64,000 nt of DNA, taken from Methyloprofundus sp. GTDB lineage: Bacteria; Pseudomonadota; Gammaproteobacteria; Methylococcales; Methylomonadaceae. A program made the translations under genes and the position numbers. The stretch is from NCBI GenBank assembly GCA_012960135.1, contig DUBW01000059.1:1-64000 (forward strand), written 5' to 3'. How positions within the stretch are numbered: position 1 is the first letter of the stretch; the number at the start of each line of letters is the position of its first letter. The notes beneath the pieces were generated by a model. It did no database searches. It was given only the letters and a program-made list of their open reading frames with translations, and was not told where the DNA came from. Positions 21,316 through 29,559 of this stretch are shown in pieces.

Positions 21316-21434
21316 GTAGGTTGGATGAGTTTTTTTATTGTGCAATATTAAAAAATGAAATCCAACATGAGGAGATTACCCAAAATGTCGGGTTTCGTTA
21401 TCTGCGCTACGCTAGATAATCTCATCCAACCTAC
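21316..21434. repeat. 119-base palindromic element with GTAGGTTGGATGAG ends
   Basis: The exact 14-base terminal inverted repeats GTAGGTTGGATGAG (21316-21329) and CTCATCCAACCTAC (21421-21434) enclose a second, inner inverted pair (GAAATCCAACA near 21358 and TGTCGGGTTTCG near 21387). No coding sequence is inside. This is the architecture of a MITE or large REP. It lies between the DUF971 gene and ubiE and probably folds in the mRNA. A degenerate relative is at 7355-7439. Confidence 0.7.
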
Positions 21435-21489
21435 GTGCTAAGGATCACTGGTGATTGACAAAACCAGCCCCACTATTTAAGATAAATTT

Positions 21490-22236
21490 ATGACAACTGA
21501 TAACACTACCCACTTTGGTTTTAAGCAAGTCGCCGAAGATGAAAAAGTAAAGATGGTACGCGGAGTTTTTGACTCTGTTGCCAGTCAATATGACATTATG
21601 AACGACTTGATGTCTATGGGCATACACCGTGTCTGGAAGCGGGTTGCGGTGCAATTAAGTAATGTCCGAGAAGGCGATCAAGTACTCGATTTAGCGGGGG
21701 GAACAGGAGATCTGACAACGCTGTTTAGCAAGCGAATTGGTAAATCTGGCAAAGTGGTTCTGGCAGATATTAATTCAGAAATGTTACGCACTGGACGCGA
21801 CCGCTTAATTAATCGCGGCCTGACTGGTGTCACCTATGCCCAGGTTAATGCTGAATGTTTGCCTTTTGAAGACAATAGCTTTGATTGTGTATGTATTGCC
21901 TTTGGTTTACGCAATGTGACCGATAAGGACGCGGCTTTGCGCTCTATGTACCGAGTATTAAAACCAGGCGGTCGGGTCATCGTTTTAGAATTCTCCCACC
22001 CTACTGATAAAATCACTGAAAAAATCTATGATTTTTATTCTTTTAAGCTATTACCCAAAATTGGTAAATTCGTTGCCAAAGATGAAGAGAGCTACCGATA
22101 TTTAGCGGAATCGATTCGGATGCATCCCAAGCAAGATGTATTAAAAGAAATGATGCTTGATGCCGGTCTTGAGCGTTGTGAATATTTTAATATGTCACAA
22201 GGTATCGTTGCTGTGCATAGAGGTTATAAATTTTAA
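21490..22236 (+). CDS. ubiE: Ubiquinone/menaquinone C-methyltransferase
   Basis: SAM-dependent C-methylation of 2-polyprenyl-6-methoxy-1,4-benzoquinol (and of demethylmenaquinol where present). 248 residues. The N-terminal [20 protein letters not shown] and [14 protein letters not shown] are hallmark UbiE sequences. SAM motif I is [12 protein letters not shown]. The post motif [14 protein letters not shown] and the end [13 protein letters not shown] also match. It precedes ubiJ and ubiB in the usual gammaproteobacterial order, with a 105-base gap that contains a hairpin. Confidence 0.96.
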   Translation: MTTDNTTHFGFKQVAEDEKVKMVRGVFDSVASQYDIMNDLMSMGIHRVWKRVAVQLSNVREGDQVLDLAGGTGDLTTLFSKRIGKSGKVVLADINSEMLRTGRDRLINRGLTGVTYAQVNAECLPFEDNSFDCVCIAFGLRNVTDKDAALRSMYRVLKPGGRVIVLEFSHPTDKITEKIYDFYSFKLLPKIGKFVAKDEESYRYLAESIRMHPKQDVLKEMMLDAGLERCEYFNMSQGIVAVHRGYKF

Positions 22237-22293
22237 GTTAATTTTCCTCTGGAAAGCGACTTATTTTAGTCTTTCCCTGTTGATGCCTTAGAT

Positions 22294-22315
22294 GGTGAGC
22301 AAAATAATGCTCACC
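22294..22315. other. Short perfect hairpin between ubiE and ubiJ
   Basis: GGTGAGCA (22294-22301), loop AAATAA, then TGCTCACC (22308-22315). No T-tract follows. It is 27 bases before the ubiJ start and may tune processing or partial termination between ubiE and the ubiJB-regBA part. Confidence 0.4.
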
Positions 22316-22341
22316 CCACCCTTTCTCGACTGTCCAAGACG

Positions 22342-22965
22342 ATGACCATCAAACCACTGCTTATCGGCGCTTTTGAAACCTCTCTGAATAAATACCTTAG
22401 TCTGGATGGGGATGTGGCTGTGTTCCTACAACCACTCCAAGGTAAAATCATAGCCGTGACGATAACGCCATTTAACGAAACATTGTATTTGTGCCCGAAT
22501 AGCACAAATATCCAGATTATCGACCATTATCAGGGCAACATCGACACGACCATAAGCGGTTCTTTAACGGCACTGGGCTTAATGGGACTCAGTTCTACTC
22601 CGGCACGCTCCTTTTTTTCAGGTGAGGTATCAATCACTGGTGATTTAAGTGTCGGCCATCAATTTCAGAGCCTGTTTGAAAAACTGGACATCGACTTGGA
22701 AGAACAAGTGTCTCATGTAACCGGCGATATAGTGGCGCACAAGGTAGGTCTTTTTTTTCGTAACGCCAGTCGATGGCATCAAGATACCTTACAAACTGCC
22801 CAACTGAATATCAAAGAGTTTTTACAGGATGAAACGCAAGACCTCCCTCCTGCTCCTGAAGTCAACATCCTGATCCAGCAAGTCGATCAGCTTAAAGAAG
22901 ATTATGAGCGTCTTAATGCACGCTTTAAGCGCTTAGATGCCAAATTAAAAGAACAGCAGGCTTAG
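22342..22965 (+). CDS. ubiJ: Ubiquinone biosynthesis accessory factor UbiJ (SCP2 domain)
   Basis: Non-catalytic lipid-binding factor that holds ubiquinone intermediates in the soluble Ubi complex. 207 residues, as expected. The N-terminal two thirds form the SCP2-like domain ([13 protein letters not shown], then [13 protein letters not shown] and [19 protein letters not shown]). The C-terminal end is a coiled coil ([21 protein letters not shown]). It lies between ubiE and ubiB, eight bases before ubiB, exactly the known context. Confidence 0.92.
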   Translation: MTIKPLLIGAFETSLNKYLSLDGDVAVFLQPLQGKIIAVTITPFNETLYLCPNSTNIQIIDHYQGNIDTTISGSLTALGLMGLSSTPARSFFSGEVSITGDLSVGHQFQSLFEKLDIDLEEQVSHVTGDIVAHKVGLFFRNASRWHQDTLQTAQLNIKEFLQDETQDLPPAPEVNILIQQVDQLKEDYERLNARFKRLDAKLKEQQA

Positions 22966-22973
22966 GAACTATT

Positions 22974-24524
22974 GTGAAACACCCAAAACTAATATTACGC
23001 GTCATCCACATTAACTGGGTATTTATTACTCATGGTCTGGACGACTTGATTCTAAATACCCACTTGTTCAGGCCGCTGCGATTTCTAGGTGTTTTTTCTC
23101 CCAATTTCTGGCGTAAAAAAGACTTAGCAGAGCGTGGCGTGCGCATTCGCCGCACACTTGAAGACTTAGGTCCTATTTATGTTAAATTTGGTCAGGCTTT
23201 ATCAACGCGTAAAGACATCTTGCCCGATGATATCGCTGATGAACTGGTCAAACTTCAAGATAAAGTCCCGCCTTTTTCAGATCAACTAGCGCGTGAGGTG
23301 ATCGAACAAGAGCTAGGCATGTCTATCGATACTGCCTTTGCAGAATTTTCTCCCAGCCCACTGGCCTCCGCTTCTGTTGCGCAAGTCCATACTGCGGTTT
23401 TACATACTGGCGAGCAAGTCGTTGTTAAAGTATTACGCCCTGATGTAGAAAAATGGATACATTCAGATATAGGCTTATTATATGAACTTGCCTATTTTGC
23501 CGAAAAATTCTGGGATGATGCCAAGCGTATGCATGCCAAAGAGATTGTTGCTGAATTCGAAAAAACATTATTAGATGAGCTGGATTTAGTTAGAGAGGCC
23601 GGCAATGCTGCAAAATTACGGCGTAATTTCCTCAACTCTGAGTCTATTTATATCCCTGAAATTTACTGGGAATTTACGCGAAAAAAAGTATTGGTCATGG
23701 AACGTATTCACGGTATCCCAGTCGGCAATATCGATGAATTACGTGACAACAATGCAGATTTTAAACTCCTAGCCGAGCGTGGCGTAGAAATCTTTTTTAC
23801 CCAGGTTTTTAGAGATAATTTTTTCCATGCTGATATGCACCCGGGTAATATATTTGTGGAATTACCGGGTAAGTATATTGCAGTAGATTTTGGTATTGTC
23901 GGCACCTTGTCGACTTCCGATCAACGCTATTTAGCCGAAAATTTTCTGGCATTTTTTAATCAGGATTATCGCCGTGTTGCCGAAATGCATATCGCTTCAG
24001 GCTGGGTTCCTGCCAATACCCGGGTAGAGGAATTTGAATCTGCGATACGCAGCGTCTGTGAACCGATTTTTGATAAGCCGCTAAAAGATATATCCTTTGG
24101 CTTGTTGTTATTGCGTTTATTTCAAACGGCACGCCGCTTTGATATGCAAGTCCAGCCGCAATTAGTGTTATTGCAAAAGACCTTATTAAATATTGAAGGC
24201 CTAGGACGTCAACTATATCCAGATCTGGATTTATGGCAGACAGCTAAACCGTTTCTGGAAGACTGGTTTAAAGAACGATTAAGCCCTAAGACCAAAATTA
24301 AACAGGCGATAAAGAAGTTTCCTGAATTAGCGGAAAAATTCCCTGAAATACCCGCATTGCTGTTTCAGGTCTTAGATGATGCAGCGCATACTAGTGAGCG
24401 CGCTAACCGACAAACGCAACAATTAGAAAAAATGCGCGAGCAAATGAAAGATAGCCAGAAAACTACGGCATACACCCTGTTAGCTAGTGCAGCACTAATT
24501 AGTGCTGCCATTATTTGGTCGTAA
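22974..24524 (+). CDS. ubiB: Ubiquinone biosynthesis ATPase/kinase-like protein UbiB
   Basis: Atypical kinase-fold membrane protein (ADCK/COQ8 family) needed for ubiquinone synthesis. Starts at GTG 22974; 516 residues. The KxGQ motif appears as [16 protein letters not shown], the alanine-rich loop as [14 protein letters not shown], and the catalytic segment as [15 protein letters not shown] with VDFGIVG. A C-terminal hydrophobic anchor ([16 protein letters not shown]) is visible. The next gene, regB, begins two bases after the stop. Confidence 0.95.
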   Translation: MKHPKLILRVIHINWVFITHGLDDLILNTHLFRPLRFLGVFSPNFWRKKDLAERGVRIRRTLEDLGPIYVKFGQALSTRKDILPDDIADELVKLQDKVPPFSDQLAREVIEQELGMSIDTAFAEFSPSPLASASVAQVHTAVLHTGEQVVVKVLRPDVEKWIHSDIGLLYELAYFAEKFWDDAKRMHAKEIVAEFEKTLLDELDLVREAGNAAKLRRNFLNSESIYIPEIYWEFTRKKVLVMERIHGIPVGNIDELRDNNADFKLLAERGVEIFFTQVFRDNFFHADMHPGNIFVELPGKYIAVDFGIVGTLSTSDQRYLAENFLAFFNQDYRRVAEMHIASGWVPANTRVEEFESAIRSVCEPIFDKPLKDISFGLLLLRLFQTARRFDMQVQPQLVLLQKTLLNIEGLGRQLYPDLDLWQTAKPFLEDWFKERLSPKTKIKQAIKKFPELAEKFPEIPALLFQVLDDAAHTSERANRQTQQLEKMREQMKDSQKTTAYTLLASAALISAAIIWS

Positions 24525-24525
24525 A

Positions 24526-25860
24526 ATGCTTATAAACTTTATTCCCAAAGCAGAAATTTCCGCAAAAGAAAACCTGGAATGGCTGTTTATTCTTAGAAAC
24601 CTGATGATCGGTGGTGAGTCACTTTTATTATTAATTTCTGTTGATTTTTTAAAAATACCACTCCATCAGGATGCGCTATGGCTAACTATTTCCGCCATAG
24701 GCACAGTCAATCTGTACACCTGGATTCGCCTGCAAACAGATACGCCTGTGACAGAAATGGAGATCTTTTCGCAATTAGCCATTGATGTCTTTGCTATTAC
24801 AGCGCTACTCTATTTAACAGGCGGAGCAACCAACCCCTTTACCTGGATTTTTTTACTGCCGGTTATTCTGACCGCCATTATTCTACCGCATACCTATACC
24901 TGGTATATGGTCATCCTGACCACTACTTTATATACTTTCCTGATTCCCTACCATGCCTCTTTAACACCTATTGAGCCGCACATGATGAATATGATGGCGA
25001 TGTCGCCAGAAGCTCATATCATGCAGGATGAAGAATTCTTTAATTTCCATATTTTTGGTATGTGGTTCGGTTTTGTCTGTAGTGCCGGTTTAGTTGCATT
25101 CTTTGCTTTGGAACTTTCCAATACCATCAAGGCAGGCGAACGCACACTAGCCGAAGCTCGCGAAAAATCATTACAGGATGAGCGCATCATTTCTTTAGGC
25201 ACCCTAGCTGCCAGTGCCGCACATGATATGGGCACACCACTGGGTACGATGGCAATTATTGTCCATGAACTAAAGGATGATTATAGTCCTGAAGTGCATG
25301 ACGATTTGCATGACAAGATACATATCATGCAAGAACAGATCAACCGATGCAAACAGGCCTTATCGGTTATGTCTGCATCGGCAGGTCAATTACGCGCAGA
25401 ATCAGGGCATGTCACGATACTCAGTGATTATCTGGATGAAGTAATTACCCAATGGCGTTCTCAGCAACCTGGGGTAAAGCTGAATTTACACATTAGTCCC
25501 TTGGCTCCCCTCAATGAAAATATTCTGGCCGAAATTACCCTGACCCATTCGCTGATTAATATCCTCAACAATGCGGCAGAAGTCACACCTCAAGACGAGG
25601 GCATAGACCTTATGATCGACCCTTGTGCAACCAACGAGAATGTTGCCATAAAAATACGTGACTATGGACCTGGCATCCCTGATGAACTGATGAACAAAAT
25701 TGGTAAAATGCCGATTGATGACAGCAACCAGGGGCTAGGCGTAGGCTTATTCCTTACTTACTCTACAATTGCCCGCTTAGGCGGTAAAATAAACATTAGT
25801 AATGCGTCACCAGGGGGGGCATGTATTTCAATTATCTTACCTCTGGTAATATCTGCATAA
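24526..25860 (+). CDS. regB: RegB/PrrB-type redox-sensing histidine kinase
   Basis: Membrane sensor kinase of the RegB/PrrB/ActS family. The ATG at 24526, two bases after the ubiB stop, gives 444 residues; an in-frame ATG at 24502 lies inside ubiB. The N-terminal half has about six hydrophobic segments. Between them is the GGATNPF motif (residues 99-105), the ubiquinone-binding heptapeptide GGxxNPF of RegB. The H-box is AASAAHDMGTPLGTM with His233. Cys275, in EQINRCKQAL, aligns with the redox-active cysteine described in RegB. The C-terminal ATPase domain has an N-box (LINILNNAAEV) and GLGVGLFL. Family knowledge indicates that it senses quinone redox state; here it is cotranscribed with ubiquinone genes. 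Confidence 0.9.
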   Translation: MLINFIPKAEISAKENLEWLFILRNLMIGGESLLLLISVDFLKIPLHQDALWLTISAIGTVNLYTWIRLQTDTPVTEMEIFSQLAIDVFAITALLYLTGGATNPFTWIFLLPVILTAIILPHTYTWYMVILTTTLYTFLIPYHASLTPIEPHMMNMMAMSPEAHIMQDEEFFNFHIFGMWFGFVCSAGLVAFFALELSNTIKAGERTLAEAREKSLQDERIISLGTLAASAAHDMGTPLGTMAIIVHELKDDYSPEVHDDLHDKIHIMQEQINRCKQALSVMSASAGQLRAESGHVTILSDYLDEVITQWRSQQPGVKLNLHISPLAPLNENILAEITLTHSLINILNNAAEVTPQDEGIDLMIDPCATNENVAIKIRDYGPGIPDELMNKIGKMPIDDSNQGLGVGLFLTYSTIARLGGKINISNASPGGACISIILPLVISA

Positions 25861-25886
25861 ATGCTAAACCCTTATAATTAAACAAT

Positions 25887-26429
25887 ATGTCTGAAAAAAA
25901 TAATGTCCGATTATTACTGGTAGATGATGACCTGACCTATTGTTCGGTACTTAAATCTGCCCTCGAAAAAAGAGGTTTTTCAATCTCAGTGGCCCACAAT
26001 GTCAAAGATGGACTAGCACTGGCGGAACAACTCGAACCTGAATTTGCGGTGATCGATTTGCGCATAGGCCATGAATCTGGCCTGGAATTAGTGCAAAAAT
26101 TAATCTCTCTGGATGATAATACCCAGGTGGTTATGCTCACCGGCTTTGCCAGTATTGCTACTGCAGTAGAAGCCATTAAGCTAGGCGCTAAACATTATTT
26201 AACCAAGCCCGCCAATGCGGATGAAATTATGCATGCCCTGCAAAAGAATTCGGGTGATAGCTCGGTTGTCATTAATGAAAATCCACTCTCGGTTAAGCGC
26301 CTGGAGTGGGAGCATCTACAAAAAGTGCTAATGGAACATGATGGCAATATTTCAGCGGCTGCCAGAGCCCTAAATATGCACCGCCGTACATTACAAAGAA
26401 AACTTGATAAGCATCCAGTACGCGAATAG
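25887..26429 (+). CDS. regA: RegA/PrrA-type response regulator
   Basis: 180-residue response regulator, partner of the upstream RegB-like kinase. The receiver domain carries LLLVDDD at the start, the phosphorylation site Asp57 in VIDLRIGHESGL, and LTGFASIATAVEAIKLGA with KHYLTKPA. The C-terminal Fis-type helix-turn-helix, GNISAAARALNMHRRTLQRK, is characteristic of RegA/ActR, which control respiratory, carbon-fixation and hydrogenase genes in other proteobacteria. The gene starts 26 bases after regB. Confidence 0.92.
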   Translation: MSEKNNVRLLLVDDDLTYCSVLKSALEKRGFSISVAHNVKDGLALAEQLEPEFAVIDLRIGHESGLELVQKLISLDDNTQVVMLTGFASIATAVEAIKLGAKHYLTKPANADEIMHALQKNSGDSSVVINENPLSVKRLEWEHLQKVLMEHDGNISAAARALNMHRRTLQRKLDKHPVRE

Positions 26430-26443
26430 CGAGAATAGCCCTA

Positions 26444-27439
26444 ATGAGCGACAATACTACTGAACATCCTTTTGCCGAATTTATTAGAATTCTGGGTAAA
26501 GGGAAAAATGGCTCTCGCCCGCTGACTCAAGACGAAGCTTATCGTGCCATGCGCATGATCCTAGCAGGTGAAGTTGAAGAAATACAATTGGGTGCATTCC
26601 TGATGTTAATGCGCGTCAAAGAAGAGACGGCTGAAGAACTGGCTGGCTTTGTTCTTGCTGTGCGTGAAACATTACCCAATATTGCTTCTCAAACTGCCGA
26701 TTTAGATTGGTCAGCATATGCCGGCAAACGTCGTCATTTACCGTGGTTTATATTATCCAGCCTATTACTGTCTGAAAATGATATCAAAGTCCTTATGCAC
26801 GGCTCTGCTGCTCATTCCGCAAGCAGGGTGTTTGCCCAAGATATGCTGCCTTTATTTTCTTTAGCTAAAGCCAATTCATTTGCCGAGGCAGAGCGACAAT
26901 TACAGGTACGAAACTTTGCCTATCTGTCTCTGGAGCAATTTTGTCCTGCCCTAAATAGAATGATCCATTTGCGTAACTTAATGGGGCTACGTTCCCCGGT
27001 GCATACGCTAGTACGCCTGGTCAACCCATTGAATGCGCCCTATAGCATACAGGGCATTTTTCACCCAGGTTACCGCCCGGTGCATCAGGAAGCCGCATTA
27101 TTATTAAAACAGGCACATATGACCGTTATTAAGGGCGAAGGTGGGGAAACTGAGCGAAATCCAGATATGCAATGTTTAGCACAGAGTGTGCATGCGGGTG
27201 AATTATCCGAAGAAATATGGCCGGCTTTATTTCCCAGACGCCACGTTAAGCCTAAGATACTTGAGCCAGAACAGCTTATTCAGCTATGGCGTGGTGAAAT
27301 CAATGATGAATTTGCTGAAGCAAGTATTATCGGTACAACAGCGGTTGCATTAAAGTTGATGGCTAAAGCTGAGTCACAGGAAGCAGCACAACTATTAGCA
27401 ACTGACTATTGGCAGAAACGTGATAAAAGCAGCTATTAA
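26444..27439 (+). CDS. ybiB: TrpD2/YbiB-like phosphoribosyltransferase-fold protein
   Basis: 331-residue protein of the anthranilate phosphoribosyltransferase structural family (TrpD2/YbiB). It shows RPLTQDEAYRAMRMILAGEV and the QLGAFLMLMRVKEETAEELA helical domain typical of the group. The Gly-rich phosphoribosyl-pyrophosphate loop of true TrpD is not evident: the corresponding region reads AYAGKRRHLPWFI. E. coli YbiB is described as a DNA-binding protein with this fold, and a nucleic acid role is possible here. It follows regA by 14 bases and ends the long plus-strand block. Confidence 0.8.
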   Translation: MSDNTTEHPFAEFIRILGKGKNGSRPLTQDEAYRAMRMILAGEVEEIQLGAFLMLMRVKEETAEELAGFVLAVRETLPNIASQTADLDWSAYAGKRRHLPWFILSSLLLSENDIKVLMHGSAAHSASRVFAQDMLPLFSLAKANSFAEAERQLQVRNFAYLSLEQFCPALNRMIHLRNLMGLRSPVHTLVRLVNPLNAPYSIQGIFHPGYRPVHQEAALLLKQAHMTVIKGEGGETERNPDMQCLAQSVHAGELSEEIWPALFPRRHVKPKILEPEQLIQLWRGEINDEFAEASIIGTTAVALKLMAKAESQEAAQLLATDYWQKRDKSSY

Positions 27440-27457
27440 ACAAGCGTTAAAGGTGTT

Positions 27458-28075
27458 CTATCGATGATAAAAACGTGGAATGCTTGGTAGACCAGATTTT
27501 TCCATGTGCTGATACTCCATACCAATTAATGTACCGCCATCTGCATCATGTTCGAACCAGACGATACGACTTTCACCATATAAGTGTAATTTATCAAATT
27601 TGAACTCAGTAACCATCCCCACTTTTACTTCAACAAACTGATTAATATAAATCATGATGCCATCAACGGGTACATTTCTGGTCATAAAATAGTAAAATGT
27701 CTCCTTGATCAAAAACTGCCCAGGTGCGGCCATGTTCTTTCGATAAGATTTTCTTTTATATAGTAAATTATCTGCATCATAAGAGATTTGCTTAAACTCC
27801 ATACCAATCAAGATATGTTCATCTTCCATTTCAACTCGAACGATCTCAGCTTCGCCTGCTAAATTTAAACTTTTTATGTAAATATCAACAAAGCTGGATT
27901 GCTTAAGCAGTAAAAAAACATCGCGTACATCGACTAAATTAGCCGAGGTATCTATAGCCACCAAAATCCCGGAAATGGAAAGATTTTTTACCTGCATTTC
28001 ATGCTCGGCATTACCTATAAACAATAAACCTGAAAGCGAGAAAATTTCCCGAAAGTATTGTCTGGAATTAATCAT
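27458..28075 (-). CDS. Tandem PilZ-domain protein
   Basis: 205 residues with two PilZ-like repeats. The first has RQYFR (residues about 5-9) and NLSISG, so both halves of the cyclic-di-GMP signature (RxxxR and D/NxSxxG) are intact. The second has RKSYR near residue 107 and NVPVDG, where the serine of the motif is proline, so binding there is doubtful. Known PilZ proteins act as c-di-GMP receptors controlling motility, polysaccharide or biofilm. It stands alone, convergent with ybiB. Its target is unknown. Confidence 0.72.
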   Translation of the reverse strand: MINSRQYFREIFSLSGLLFIGNAEHEMQVKNLSISGILVAIDTSANLVDVRDVFLLLKQSSFVDIYIKSLNLAGEAEIVRVEMEDEHILIGMEFKQISYDADNLLYKRKSYRKNMAAPGQFLIKETFYYFMTRNVPVDGIMIYINQFVEVKVGMVTEFKFDKLHLYGESRIVWFEHDADGGTLIGMEYQHMEKSGLPSIPRFYHR

Positions 28076-28245
28076 ATGTATAATTTAGCTGCGCTGTATA
28101 TCTCATCGTTGGAGCTAGCTTACTACAAACCAGAAAAGCATCGACACTCCAAAAATTTTCTATATAAGATAGTTTATATTAAACTAAAAACAATTTTTTT
28201 TACCACTTACTTGCTCTTTTTTGTCTGCCCATTTATTCTCGAACC

Positions 28246-28878
28246 ATGATATTTTTCTACCCATTGCCATATAAATATATCAGTAGACTTACACCCTTGA
28301 TAACATTGCTTTTATTATCTGCGTGTACAAACTCTCAACCCCAAAACACAAAAAATCTCTGTGATATTTTTCGGGAAAAAGAAGACTGGTATGAATATAC
28401 GCAAAATAGCTATGCTACATGGGGAGTGCCCACCCATGTGCAAATGGCTATTATGCATCAGGAATCTCGCTTCGTAGCAGATGCACAGCCACCTCGTCCC
28501 AGAGTTCTAGGTTTTATCCCATGGTTTAGAAACAGCTCGGCTTATGGTTACCCACAGGCACAGGATAGTACCTGGGACTGGTATCTTGACGAAGCAGGAA
28601 GCTGGTCGGCTGACCGGGATGACTTTGAGGACGCCAGTGATTTTGTCAGCTGGTATTGCACCGTTAGTCATAAAAAACTGGGGATTTCAAAATGGGATAC
28701 AGCTAATCAATATCTTGCCTACCATGAAGGACATACCGGTTATAAACGAAAATCCTACCTAAAAAAACCGTGGCTCATCAAGATATCAAAAAAAGTAGAT
28801 AAGCAAGCCAGAATATATAATCAACAATTAAAAGGCTGCAAAGAAGAATTAGAAAGTTCAGGCTGGTTTTTTTGGTAA
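28246..28878 (+). CDS. Lytic-transglycosylase-like lipoprotein
   Basis: 210 residues with a signal peptide ending in LLLLSAC, a clear lipobox. The mature part has WGVPTHVQMAIMHQESRFVADA, the goose-lysozyme/SLT-type catalytic glutamate region, then AYGYPQAQDSTWDWYL and YLAYHEGHTGYKR, as in small transglycosylase SLT-domain lipoproteins of gammaproteobacteria. Expected role: cleavage of peptidoglycan from the periplasmic face of a membrane. FKBP isomerase follows after 33 bases with AAGGAGAT ahead of it. Confidence 0.78.
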   Translation: MIFFYPLPYKYISRLTPLITLLLLSACTNSQPQNTKNLCDIFREKEDWYEYTQNSYATWGVPTHVQMAIMHQESRFVADAQPPRPRVLGFIPWFRNSSAYGYPQAQDSTWDWYLDEAGSWSADRDDFEDASDFVSWYCTVSHKKLGISKWDTANQYLAYHEGHTGYKRKSYLKKPWLIKISKKVDKQARIYNQQLKGCKEELESSGWFFW

Positions 28879-28911
28879 AATACCGAGCTTACACTTTTTA
28901 AGGAGATCCAA

Positions 28912-29391
28912 ATGGGTAAGCCCCAACTCGTTATTCTCATTTTAGTCATTATTTTAGTCATAGGTTATTTTATGTTTAACAAATCCAACCCCGAACTTGC
29001 AGGCAACAATAAGCAGACAGGTGAAGCATTTTTAGCTACAAATACAGACAAAGAAGGCGTTATTACAACGGCTAGCGGTCTGCAATACATAATTTTAACT
29101 GAAGGTGCAGGCGAGAAACCAATCGCCAGCTCAAGCGTCACGGTACATTATCAGGGCACCACTCTGGACGGTAAAGAGTTTGATAGCTCTTATAGCCGTA
29201 ATGCCCCTGCCACCTTTCCATTAAATCGCGTTATCGCAGGCTGGACAGAGGGCGTACAACTAATGCCTATAGGCGCCAAATACCGATTTTTTATTCATCC
29301 TGACTTGGGCTATGGTGCACAAGGTGCCGGCGGCGCGATAGGTCCAAATGAAACACTAATCTTTGAAGTTGAATTATTAAGTATTCAATAA
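28912..29391 (+). CDS. Membrane-anchored FKBP-type peptidyl-prolyl isomerase
   Basis: 159 residues. One N-terminal hydrophobic segment (LVILILVIILVIGYFMF) serves as an uncleaved anchor or signal. After it comes a classical FKBP domain: VTVHYQGTTLDGKEFDSSY, FPLNRVIAGWTEGVQLM, GAKYRFFIHPDLGYGAQGAG, and a C-terminal LIFEVELLSI. Active-site aromatic and Asp residues are present. It likely assists folding in the periplasm. An AAGGAG ribosome site lies just upstream. Confidence 0.9.
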   Translation: MGKPQLVILILVIILVIGYFMFNKSNPELAGNNKQTGEAFLATNTDKEGVITTASGLQYIILTEGAGEKPIASSSVTVHYQGTTLDGKEFDSSYSRNAPATFPLNRVIAGWTEGVQLMPIGAKYRFFIHPDLGYGAQGAGGAIGPNETLIFEVELLSIQ

Positions 29392-29404
29392 AAATATTTT
29401 TCAG

Positions 29405-29509
29405 CATGAAGGACGTGAAGAGTTTATATTTTTTAAAATATTTGTTAACCCGACTAAGCAAACTGTTAATTCGTTTTAATAACTTCATTTTCTTCATGCT
29501 CTTCATGGT
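29405..29509. repeat. Imperfect inverted repeat (CATGAAG/CTTCATG type)
   Basis: CATGAAGGACGTGAAGAG at 29405 is mirrored by CTTCATTTTCTTCATGCTCT and TCATGG ending near 29509. It lies between the FKBP gene and rlmKL; no gene is evident in this gap. It may act as a stem-loop at the end of the FKBP message. Confidence 0.4.
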
Positions 29510-29559
29510 AAAAAAGACATTGCCAGCCCCTACCCTCCTAATTTCACATACTAACACCC

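Noticed and set aside
28058-28249. Short plus-strand open frame of 63 codons between the PilZ and transglycosylase genes
   Set aside because: AT-rich, no ribosome site and no family features; it covers the leader of the next gene.
29291-29557. Minus-strand open frame of 88 codons
   Set aside because: It crosses the end of the FKBP gene and an inverted repeat; low-complexity product, no convincing protein.
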